From Tenacibaculum sp. (GTDB lineage: Bacteria; Bacteroidota; Bacteroidia; Flavobacteriales; Flavobacteriaceae): a stretch of 64,000 nt of DNA. The first letter of the stretch is position 1. The number at the start of each line of letters is the position of its first letter. Under the pieces are notes generated by a model, which was not told where the DNA came from, did no database searches, and saw only the letters and a program-made list of their open reading frames with translations. This document shows positions 27,650 to 34,025 of this stretch, piece by piece. Made by a program: the position numbers and the translations under genes. The DNA is taken from positions 20,741 through 84,740 of the forward strand of contig JAHDDQ010000004.1 in NCBI GenBank assembly GCA_020629275.1. The letters are read 5' to 3'.

Positions 27650-28210
27650 ATGAAAAAACGTTGTGCTTGGGCGGGAACCGATCCTTTATATATTGCTTAT
27701 CACGATACAGAATGGGGAGTTCCTGTTTATGATGATGAAACACTATTTGAGTTTTTGATTTTAGAAACATTCCAAGCAGGTTTAAGTTGGATTACTATAC
27801 TTAAGAAGCGAGAAAATTTCAGAAAAGCATTTGATAATTTTGCGTGTAAGAAAATAGCGAATTATTCAGAAGAAAAATATGAAGAGCTCATGAATGATAA
27901 AGGAATTATCAGGAATAAATTAAAAATAAAAGCGACTATAACCAATGCTCAGTTATTTATGAAAATCCAAGAAGAATTTGGAAGTTTCTCTAAGTATATA
28001 TGGGATTTTACAAATGGAAAACCAATAAAGAATAATTTTAAAACAAGTGAGGATGTACCAGTTACAACAGCATTATCTGATCAAATTTCCAAGGACTTAA
28101 AAAAAAGAGGTTTTAAATTTGTTGGTTCTACAGTAATGTATGCTTTCATGCAAGCAACAGGTATTGTTAACGATCATATAACAGATTGTTTTAAATATAA
28201 TGAAGTATAA
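27650..28210 (+). CDS. tag: DNA-3-methyladenine glycosylase I
   Basis: Tag removes 3-methyladenine from alkylated DNA. From the ATG at 27650 the protein is 186 residues; an in-frame alternative start at 27596 gives an unlikely N-terminal extension. Motifs are CAWAGTDPLYIAYHDTEWG, FLILETFQAGLSWITILKKR (with the active-site Glu) and the zinc-binding end GIVNDHITDCF. The stop codon overlaps the start of the channel gene by one base. Confidence 0.95.
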   Translation: MKKRCAWAGTDPLYIAYHDTEWGVPVYDDETLFEFLILETFQAGLSWITILKKRENFRKAFDNFACKKIANYSEEKYEELMNDKGIIRNKLKIKATITNAQLFMKIQEEFGSFSKYIWDFTNGKPIKNNFKTSEDVPVTTALSDQISKDLKKRGFKFVGSTVMYAFMQATGIVNDHITDCFKYNEV

Positions 28211-29127
28211 TGATTAAAAAAGCAAAAGATCCAGGGTTTGGGTATAACTCAACAGAAAATGTAAAGGAAATAATAGATAAAGATGGTAGCTCAAATATAG
28301 TTCACCATAATAGAAAGTTTAGTGTTGACGATCTTTATACTTTTTTTATAGAACTTAGTTGGTGGTATTTTTTCATATTAGTTATTTTAGGATATACGTT
28401 TCTTAATATTTGCTTTGGTTTACTTTACACCTTAATAGGTATAGAGCAAATAACACCATCTAAAGGAGATCTTTTTAAAGATTTTTTGAATGGTTTTTTC
28501 TTTAGTGCCCAAACCCTTACTACTGTTGGTTATGGAGGTATAGCACCCAAAGGGATATTAGCAAATATTATAGCTTCATTTGAAGCAATGATAGGATTAC
28601 TTAGTTTTTCATTTATAACCGGACTGTTATATGGAAGGTTTTCTAAGGCAAAAGCAGCAATTAGATTTAGTGATCATATAATTGTAAGAGATTTTAAAGA
28701 AGGAAGAGCTTTAATGTTTAGGTTAATGAATAGTAGAAAATCTATTATGATTGAACCAGAAGCCACAGTAACATTATCAATAAATAAGGTTGATGAATTA
28801 GGGAACTACAAACGAAGCTTTTTTAAACTACAACTAGAAAGAGAAAAGATAACATATTTACCAACTCTATGGACTATAGTACACGAAATAAATGAGGACA
28901 GCCCTTTTTATGGGTTGTCAAATGGAGAAATGATGAATTTAGACGCTAACCTATATGTTTTAATTCAATACCATGAAGAATCTTATGGGCAAAAAGTATA
29001 TCAAGCGACGACTTATAATTGCTCTGAACTCATTTTTAATAAAAAGTTTAAGTCATCTACGGCCTTTAACGAAGATGGTTACACTATTCTGGATCATGAA
29101 AAATTGAATGACGTAGAAAAGTTATAA
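28210..29127 (+). CDS. Inward-rectifier (Kir/KirBac) potassium channel
   Basis: The 305-residue protein has two membrane segments (about 48-75 and 118-142) around a pore loop with the potassium filter TTVGYGG. The C-terminal cytoplasmic domain (about 150-300) is the immunoglobulin-like Kir domain (AAIRFSDHIIVRDFKEGRAL, FYGLSNGEMMNLDANLYVLI). Kir channels carry K+ across the inner membrane. It is translationally coupled to tag. Its end abuts the regulated thiF promoter. Confidence 0.92.
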   Translation: MIKKAKDPGFGYNSTENVKEIIDKDGSSNIVHHNRKFSVDDLYTFFIELSWWYFFILVILGYTFLNICFGLLYTLIGIEQITPSKGDLFKDFLNGFFFSAQTLTTVGYGGIAPKGILANIIASFEAMIGLLSFSFITGLLYGRFSKAKAAIRFSDHIIVRDFKEGRALMFRLMNSRKSIMIEPEATVTLSINKVDELGNYKRSFFKLQLEREKITYLPTLWTIVHEINEDSPFYGLSNGEMMNLDANLYVLIQYHEESYGQKVYQATTYNCSELIFNKKFKSSTAFNEDGYTILDHEKLNDVEKL

Positions 29128-29149
29128 ATATTACCTCTTTAGAAGAAAC

Positions 29150-29195
29150 CTACCTTTTTGTGTAGTATAGAATAAATGAATGGGAATTATTTTTG
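29150..29195 (+). promoter_or_regulatory. LuxR-box-like dyad and promoter of thiF
   Basis: The 16-bp dyad CTACCTTTTTGTGTAG (29150-29165) is followed after exactly 22 bp by TATTTTTG (29188-29195), a perfect TAnnTTTG. The dyad centre falls near -41 relative to the predicted transcript start, where class II activators bind. The same arrangement occurs at 30802-30847 and 31540-31585. No canonical TTTG is seen about 20 nt upstream of the -7, which fits activator dependence. Confidence 0.82.
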
Positions 29196-29212
29196 CATAA
29201 AAATATAATCCC

Positions 29213-29968
29213 ATGCAAAACAGATATAATAAAAATAATGTTTACCTCTCCGAAAAAGAGCAAGAGCAGATAAAGAATTGCCCAATAATAATTGTGGGTG
29301 CTGGTATAGGAAGTGTAATAGCTGAGTGTGCTTTGCGATTTGGATTTGAAAATATTACAATAGTAGATACAGAGAAAGTAAAGTTGTCTAATTTGAGTCA
29401 TCAAAACTACACAGAAGACGATATAAATACTAATGCAGTAGAAGCTATTAAAAAAAGACTGATAGCAATTAATAAGGATGCGAAAATTAAAGTGTATGAT
29501 AATCCTTTAACGGAAGATATTACAGTATCATTAATAAAAGATCACAAAATAGCAATTAATGCTTTAGATTTCACCTCAGAAATTCCATTAGAATTTGATC
29601 GAACCTGTCAACAAAAAAGTATTCCAGTATTGCATCCGTACAATTTAGGATGGGGAGGTTTGGTAACTATTATAGCACCAGATGGATTGGCGCTAGACTT
29701 ACTTGAAAAGCCTGAAGAAATGTTAAACGAGATTCAAATAGCAGAATATGTTTCAAGTTATTTGAAATTCTGGAGAACACCTCACATTTGGATCGATGAA
29801 GTTTTGGAGAAATATAAAGATAAAGAAGATACTTTTCCTCCAGCCCAACTATCCATAGCTTCTTGGACTGTAGCATCTATGTGTACTCATTTACTATTTA
29901 ATATTGTTACCAACAAAGAATTTAAAAAGTTCCCAGAGTTTTACTTATCAACAGTAATGAATGGTTAG
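29213..29968 (+). CDS. ThiF/E1-like adenylyltransferase
   Basis: The 251-residue protein has the ThiF/MoeB/E1 nucleotide fold: IIIVGAGIGSVIAECALRFG, the acidic VDTEKVKLSNLSHQNY, and AINALDFTSEIPLEF. Enzymes of this family adenylate a C-terminal carboxylate or similar group. The zinc CxxC pairs of MoeB and ThiF are not evident. Its promoter carries the same 16-bp box as the acyl-synthase and peptide promoters, so it very likely belongs to that pathway, either in signal synthesis or peptide modification. It is convergent with the LuxR gene, overlapping it by 4 bp. Confidence 0.82.
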   Translation: MQNRYNKNNVYLSEKEQEQIKNCPIIIVGAGIGSVIAECALRFGFENITIVDTEKVKLSNLSHQNYTEDDINTNAVEAIKKRLIAINKDAKIKVYDNPLTEDITVSLIKDHKIAINALDFTSEIPLEFDRTCQQKSIPVLHPYNLGWGGLVTIIAPDGLALDLLEKPEEMLNEIQIAEYVSSYLKFWRTPHIWIDEVLEKYKDKEDTFPPAQLSIASWTVASMCTHLLFNIVTNKEFKKFPEFYLSTVMNG

Positions 29969-30723
29969 ATCAACTTATTATTTGTTGCGTAAGCTATAGC
30001 CTCAGAAATATTGGCGACTTCTAACTTGTCAAATAATTTTTTTCTATGGAACTTAACCGTATCTGGCGAAACAAAAATAGAATTAGCTACCTCGTTAATA
30101 GTATATCCTCTAGAGGAATATTGTAATATTTCTTTTTCTCTACTGGTTAACTTTATTTTCTCCGTAGCTTTCCAGAAGTCCCCTTCTAAATCATATTTAA
30201 AAATCTTATTATCTCCTTTCTTATAAATTTTAATATTACCCGATTGTTGTTCAGCCGATAATGATATGATACAAATAGCTTTCCATATTTGTCCATTAGC
30301 TGTTAGAAATAAGGGAGTTAACTTTTGGTTGATTAAAATAACTTTACCTTCTTGGTTCTTCAAATTAAAGTCATACGAAATAGTATGCCACTTACGATCC
30401 TCAACAGGAATTTTATCATAAAAATCAAACCCTATGGTATTAATCTTTAATAATAAATCTAAGTCAGATTTGGTAACATATTTGAAGTAAAAGGAATACC
30501 CCATTTCTTTTACTTCTTCAGCTGAATGTCCACAAAGAAACAAAGGGTTATCTGAAACATATTCAAATCCTTTCTTCTGATAATCGATAACATAAATGCT
30601 TTTATAGGTGGTCCTAGCAAAAGCCTTTATAGGTTCTAAATAATCAGAAGTCTGATTTTGCTCATCATTAGAAATACTTCCCACAGTATTTTTAAATGAG
30701 AAGAAATCATTTATATCGGTCAT
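29965..30723 (-). CDS. PAS-LuxR family transcriptional regulator
   Basis: The start chosen is the ATG at 30723 (MTDINDFFSFKN), 252 residues; an upstream TTG at 30771 would add a Cys-rich extension that overlaps the promoter. Residues about 45-165 look like a PAS sensor (IYVIDYQKKGFEYVSDN). Residues about 190-250 are a LuxR/FixJ helix-turn-helix (LTSREKEILQYSSRGYTINE, SPDTVKFHRKKLFDKL). There is no receiver domain. It is divergent from the acyl-synthase gene. It is the best candidate to bind the three 16-bp dyads around it. Confidence 0.9.
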   Translation of the reverse strand: MTDINDFFSFKNTVGSISNDEQNQTSDYLEPIKAFARTTYKSIYVIDYQKKGFEYVSDNPLFLCGHSAEEVKEMGYSFYFKYVTKSDLDLLLKINTIGFDFYDKIPVEDRKWHTISYDFNLKNQEGKVILINQKLTPLFLTANGQIWKAICIISLSAEQQSGNIKIYKKGDNKIFKYDLEGDFWKATEKIKLTSREKEILQYSSRGYTINEVANSIFVSPDTVKFHRKKLFDKLEVANISEAIAYATNNKLI

Positions 30724-30739
30724 AACGGAGGAGTTTACA

Positions 30740-30772
30740 CAAATATAACTTTTTTTATAAAAACTACACAAA
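30740..30772 (-). promoter_or_regulatory. Promoter of the luxR-type gene
   Basis: The minus strand reads TTTG (30772-30769), a 21-nt spacer, then TATATTTG (30747-30740). The -33 element lies inside the distal dyad at 30764-30779, so the bound regulator could repress its own gene. Confidence 0.68.
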
Positions 30773-30847
30773 CGGGTGGTTTTTACTTAATATGCTGGTA
30801 ACTACACCTTTGTGTAATATATCCACTAGCATCTCTAGGTAGTTTTG
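30764..30847 (+). promoter_or_regulatory. Tandem LuxR-box-like dyads and promoter of the acyl-synthase gene
   Basis: The proximal dyad CTACACCTTTGTGTAA (30802-30817) is followed after 22 bp by TAGTTTTG (30840-30847). A degenerate distal dyad CTACACAAACGGGTGG (30764-30779) starts exactly 38 bp upstream of the proximal one. The same 38-bp and 22-bp spacings recur at the peptide operon promoter. Confidence 0.82.
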
Positions 30848-30865
30848 AGAGTAAAATATACCATT

Positions 30866-31555
30866 ATGATACTAGCTAAAAACTATTTAGGAAAACTTAA
30901 TTCAACTCAAATATTTGACCTTGCAAAATTCGTTGTAGATGAAAATTTTAGTCATCATGCAGATAACAATTTACCAGAAGAGTATGTAAATGACATAAAA
31001 TCTATCTGTAATGAAGAAGCAAAGTATTATAATGATTCTGAAATTTATGTTTCTAAAAATGATTTAGGCTCGATATCTGGAGCAATACGTGTTTTAAAAT
31101 GGAATTACATTGATGAATTACCAATACAAAAGATTTTTGGAATAAATCCCTTACTTGCTTTAAAAAGTCCTAAAATAAACGATATATATCATATAGGGCG
31201 ATTTGCTATTAGTAAGAATACTACGGATAAAAATTTATTTAAAAAATTAATGGTATTAGCTATAACTCCAATTTGTAAGGAAGAAGGAAATATAGCTTTT
31301 GCAGAATGTGATAGTAAACTACTAAGAATACTTAATCTTTTAGGTATTAAAACACATGTTATTGGTGATTCAATAGAATATTTAGGTTCAGAAACTATTC
31401 CAGTAGCAATGACTTCAGAAGGTTTAATGAACTTTTATAATAAGTACAAATATCTGGTTTCAGAAGAGGTCATAACACCAAATAATGAAGAAACGTACAC
31501 ACTACCTAAAAGTGTAGTTTTCAATGGTTCAAACCAAAGCTACCCTTTAGTGTAG
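30866..31555 (+). CDS. FeeM/LuxI-like acyl-transfer enzyme (GNAT fold), probable signal synthase
   Basis: The start chosen is the ATG at 30866 (MILAKNYLGKLN), 229 residues; a TTG at 30845 lies inside the -7 element. The layout resembles N-acyl amino acid synthases and acyl-homoserine-lactone synthases: AIRVLKWN, then IYHIGRFAISK (ExxRFAV-like), LFKKLMVLAITPICKEEG and AECDSKLLRILNLLGIKTHV. Such enzymes join an acyl chain to an amino acid. It sits beside a LuxR regulator whose probable box is in its promoter, as in autoinduction circuits. Alternatively it could acylate the Lys-rich peptides encoded downstream. Its last codons form two further boxes. Confidence 0.78.
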   Translation: MILAKNYLGKLNSTQIFDLAKFVVDENFSHHADNNLPEEYVNDIKSICNEEAKYYNDSEIYVSKNDLGSISGAIRVLKWNYIDELPIQKIFGINPLLALKSPKINDIYHIGRFAISKNTTDKNLFKKLMVLAITPICKEEGNIAFAECDSKLLRILNLLGIKTHVIGDSIEYLGSETIPVAMTSEGLMNFYNKYKYLVSEEVITPNNEETYTLPKSVVFNGSNQSYPLV

Positions 31556-31585
31556 TAATGACTAGGGAGTTAAAAGTTAGCTTTG
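31502..31585 (+). promoter_or_regulatory. Tandem LuxR-box-like dyads and promoter of the peptide operon
   Basis: The distal dyad CTACCTAAAAGTGTAG (31502-31517) and proximal dyad CTACCCTTTAGTGTAG (31540-31555) start 38 bp apart. The proximal dyad is 22 bp upstream of TAGCTTTG (31578-31585). Both lie inside the 3' end of the acyl-synthase gene, whose stop codon is the last three bases of the proximal dyad. The predicted 5' leader to the first peptide is about 115 nt. Confidence 0.82.
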
Positions 31586-31706
31586 AAATGTATTCAAGAA
31601 ACAACAATACACAATAACAAAAAAACCTTGGCCAAAGGGGAAGACCAAAAACGGGAACATGTCTTAAAACTGCATTCATATTTACTAATACTAAAAACTT
31701 TAAAAA

Positions 31707-31844
31707 ATGAAAAATTCAAATCCAGAAAACTTCTTAGACACACAAGAATTATCAGCATTGGAAAACGAAACTGTAACAGGAGGAGCAGACGCAGTTGACG
31801 TGGAAGTTAAAAAAGAGAAAAAGAAGGAAAAAGCTTCAAACTAA
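31707..31844 (+). CDS. Double-glycine leader peptide 1 (45 aa)
   Basis: This is the first of six tandem small genes. The leader is MKN followed by NPENFLDTQELSALENETV and TGG, a double-glycine site as cut by C39 peptidases, with Leu at -12 and a hydrophobic residue at -4. The core ADAVDVEVKKEKKKEKASN is short, acidic then Lys-rich, with no Cys. The C39 exporter encoded 2.7 kb downstream is the expected processing partner. The product could be a modified peptide, a signal or a bacteriocin; homology does not decide. Confidence 0.85.
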   Translation: MKNSNPENFLDTQELSALENETVTGGADAVDVEVKKEKKKEKASN

Positions 31845-31868
31845 TTACTAACCAATAAACTTTAAAAA

Positions 31869-32003
31869 ATGAAAAATTTAAATCCAGAAAATTTCTTAGA
31901 TACACAAGAATTATCAGCATTGGAAAATGAAACTTTAACAGGTGGAGCTGATAATGTAGACGAAATCGTAGTAGAGAAAAAGAAAGTTAAAAAAAGAAAA
32001 TAA
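31869..32003 (+). CDS. Double-glycine leader peptide 2 (44 aa)
   Basis: It has the same leader as peptide 1 with two changes (MKNL start, ETLTGG end), 24 bp after the stop of peptide 1. The core ADNVDEIVVEKKKVKKRK keeps the acidic-to-Lys/Arg layout and ends KKRK. Nucleotide identity of the leader region to its neighbours is very high, showing tandem duplication with divergence mainly in the core. Confidence 0.85.
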   Translation: MKNLNPENFLDTQELSALENETLTGGADNVDEIVVEKKKVKKRK

Positions 32004-32016
32004 TTAATTAAGAAAG

Positions 32017-32148
32017 ATGAAAAATTCAAGCCCAGAAAACTTCTTAGATACACAAGAATTATCAGCATTAGAAAACGAAACTGTAACAGGTGGTAATGCT
32101 GTTGAAGATGTAAAAGTAGAAAAGAAGAAAGAAAAAAAGAGAAAATAA
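32017..32148 (+). CDS. Double-glycine leader peptide 3 (43 aa)
   Basis: Leader MKNSSPENFLDTQELSALEN then ETVTGG. Core NAVEDVKVEKKKEKKRK, again acidic then Lys/Arg-rich and ending KKRK. It begins 13 bp after peptide 2. It has no Cys, Ser or Thr in the core, so lanthionine or sactipeptide chemistry is excluded for this copy. Confidence 0.85.
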   Translation: MKNSSPENFLDTQELSALENETVTGGNAVEDVKVEKKKEKKRK

Positions 32149-32174
32149 TAACTAACCAATAAATATTTAAAAAG

Positions 32175-32363
32175 ATGAAAAATTTAAATCCAGAAAATTT
32201 CTTAGACACACAAGAATTATCAGCATTAGAAAACGAAACTGTAACAGGAGGATCTGCGGCTGTAGATGATGTAATAGTTAAGAAAGAGAAGAAGAAAGAA
32301 TTTCTTAATAACTCTTTTAAAAGGGGTGGTCATTTCTCAGAAACACCCCTTTTTATTTTCTAA
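32175..32363 (+). CDS. Double-glycine leader peptide 4, extended C-terminus (62 aa)
   Basis: The leader matches peptides 1-3 (LDTQELSALENETVTGG). The core begins SAAVDDVIVKKEKKKE like its siblings, but instead of stopping it continues FLNNSFKRGGHFSETPLFIF. The extra 20 residues are encoded by the downstream terminator hairpin. In another frame a TAATAA pair lies right after the Lys run (at about 32304-32310), so a small indel in the purine-rich stretch most likely removed the stop. Confidence 0.8.
   Translation: MKNLNPENFLDTQELSALENETVTGGSAAVDDVIVKKEKKKEFLNNSFKRGGHFSETPLFIF
32319..32355 (+). terminator. Internal terminator in the peptide operon
   Basis: AAAAGGGGTG (32319-32328) pairs perfectly over 10 bp with CACCCCTTTT (32344-32353), 15-nt loop, followed by T-rich sequence. 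It lies inside the extended 3' end of peptide 4. Partial termination here would give more transcript for peptides 1-4 than for peptides 5-6, the oxygenase and the exporter. Confidence 0.8.
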
Positions 32364-32381
32364 TTAAACAAAGAAAAGGAT

Positions 32382-32534
32382 ATGAAAAACAAAGAAACCC
32401 CAGAAAGTATTTTAGAAACACAAGTGCTAACAGCCCTGGAAAATAGATGCTTAAAAGGAGGTAATGCTACCGAAGATAATTTAACAACAAAATGTAAATG
32501 CAAATGCAAATGTAAGGAGGAAGCTACTTCTTAA
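32382..32534 (+). CDS. Double-glycine leader peptide 5, Cys-Lys repeat core (50 aa)
   Basis: The leader is a divergent relative of peptides 1-4 (PESILETQVLTALENRCLKGG), with Cys at -5. The core NATEDNLTTKCKCKCKCKEE contains four alternating Cys-Lys pairs, which no sibling has. The regular CK spacing could bind metal, form disulfides on export, or be the substrate for a Cys modification. It lies after the internal terminator and 18 bp beyond the stop of peptide 4. Confidence 0.82.
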   Translation: MKNKETPESILETQVLTALENRCLKGGNATEDNLTTKCKCKCKCKEEATS

Positions 32535-32583
32535 ATAACACGTATTTATTATAAAACCAACAAATCCTATAAAACTCAAAAAA

Positions 32584-32724
32584 ATGATTAACAAAAAAAT
32601 AAAGCCAGAAGACTTTTTAGATATTCAAGAATTGTCAGCATTAGAATGCTTCAATTTAAAAGGAGGAAAAGATGAAATAGTTCTTAAAAAAGGGTTCAAG
32701 AAAAGAGATCACATTAAACATTAG
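32584..32724 (+). CDS. Double-glycine leader peptide 6 (46 aa)
   Basis: Leader MINKKIKPEDFLDIQELSAL then ECFNLKGG, with Cys at -7. Core KDEIVLKKGFKKRDHIKH is basic and has two His but no Cys. It ends 5 bp before the JmjC oxygenase gene, so it is likely translationally coupled to it, and could be the preferred substrate. Confidence 0.82.
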   Translation: MINKKIKPEDFLDIQELSALECFNLKGGKDEIVLKKGFKKRDHIKH

Positions 32725-32729
32725 AAAAG

Positions 32730-34025
32730 ATGGAAAATAATTTCAATAGAGATTGGTGGCTTTCATTTATCGAAAAAAACCTCTCATTCTCGCAAACACA
32801 GGTATATAAAAATGTGTTTACTAAAGATTTGGTAAGTACATTAAATGAAGGAGTTCGTGAAATGCTTAGATCTAGAATTAATAGGCTAGATATTAATAGC
32901 GGATTCAGGTTGTATATTAATGATAAAGAATTAAGTGATTCTGAAATCAGAAAGGTAATTAAGAATAATAAATTAGGTGAAACTGAAGATATCGAAGCAT
33001 ATTGTAGTCGTGTATTTGGTGAAAAATTCGGAATTATTACCAATTATGGAGAAAAGCATTCTGAGATTTTAGCAGAACATATTCTAAGAACAGTACAACC
33101 ATTGTTTGATATTATAGGAATTCCACCATGGGGCCTAGAGCTAACTACTTTTATTGGAAATTATGGATGGACACCTTTAGGAATTCATACCGATAATAGA
33201 GGAGAAAATGTATTGCACTATCATTTAGGACCTGGTAATAAAAAAATGTACGTATGGGACGAAGAGGTTTACGAAAAGGAAGGAAAAGGAGTTTCAAATA
33301 ACAAGAATGTTGAGCCGCTATTGCCGCATGCTAAAGAATTTGAATTCGGAACTGGAGATTTATATTACATGCCTTGGAATAAACATCATATAGGGTATTC
33401 AGGAGAGTTCTCTGTAGGAGTAACCTTATGGTTCAACAACCCTACTCGATACGATTTTTCTAAGTTGATGATAGAAACTATTCAAAATCTATTTTTGAAG
33501 AATGATCAAAGTATCATAGAAAGTCAAATAGACTACGTTACTAATGAAAATACCTTTTTAGATTTTATTAATACGTTAAATGTTGATAGAGAAACATTAA
33601 ACGCACCATTAGAAGACTTCCTTAAGCATACTTACAACGAGTACAAGAAGTGCTTAATAAGTAATGGAGGATGGCAGAATATACCTTTGAGTCATCATAA
33701 AAAAATAGAAAGTACTAAAGAGTATTTTCCTAATCTAGAAACGAAAAGAGTAAGAACGAATAATCTTTACAAGATCAATACAGAACGAAATGGTGATCGA
33801 TTAGTAATTTATGTTAGAGGAACTAGATTATCATTTAAATATTTTGACGAATTACAAGAAATAATAGACATGTTGAATGTAGGAGAGTCAATAGCTGTTA
33901 TAGATATGATTAATCGATTTGACAGACTGCCTAAAGATGTTGTTTTATACTTTTTAAAAGTTCTCATAAATAACAAAGGAGCTAAAATTGAAGAAGTTGA
34001 ATTAACAGAAGCAGTGTTATGTTAG
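32730..34025 (+). CDS. JmjC/cupin-type Fe(II)/2-oxoglutarate oxygenase
   Basis: The 431-residue protein has a double-stranded beta-helix core with iron ligands HxD in LGIHTDNRG (about residues 153-155) and the distal His in MPWNKHHIGYSG (about 219-220), plus HYHLGPGNKKMYVWD between them. The rest is helical, and the last about 90 residues (LYKINTERNGDRLVIYVRG onward) look like the winged-helix tail of ribosomal-oxygenase-type JmjC enzymes. That family hydroxylates His, Arg or Lys of proteins. In an operon with leader peptides and a C39 exporter it is the obvious candidate tailoring enzyme. It overlaps the next gene by 7 bp. Confidence 0.83.
   Translation: MENNFNRDWWLSFIEKNLSFSQTQVYKNVFTKDLVSTLNEGVREMLRSRINRLDINSGFRLYINDKELSDSEIRKVIKNNKLGETEDIEAYCSRVFGEKFGIITNYGEKHSEILAEHILRTVQPLFDIIGIPPWGLELTTFIGNYGWTPLGIHTDNRGENVLHYHLGPGNKKMYVWDEEVYEKEGKGVSNNKNVEPLLPHAKEFEFGTGDLYYMPWNKHHIGYSGEFSVGVTLWFNNPTRYDFSKLMIETIQNLFLKNDQSIIESQIDYVTNENTFLDFINTLNVDRETLNAPLEDFLKHTYNEYKKCLISNGGWQNIPLSHHKKIESTKEYFPNLETKRVRTNNLYKINTERNGDRLVIYVRGTRLSFKYFDELQEIIDMLNVGESIAVIDMINRFDRLPKDVVLYFLKVLINNKGAKIEEVELTEAVLC

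Noticed and set aside
29112..29127. Possible distal dyad 38 bp upstream of the thiF box
   Set aside because: The bases at that spacing match the dyad poorly; only the proximal box is supported there.
32382..32534. Metallothionein for the CKCKCKCK peptide
   Set aside because: The double-glycine leader and place in the exporter operon make it an exported peptide; metal binding is possible but the metallothionein family is not supported.
31707..32724. Lanthipeptide or sactipeptide precursors
   Set aside because: Cores of peptides 2 and 3 lack Cys, Ser and Thr, and no lanthionine synthetase or radical SAM enzyme is present in the locus.
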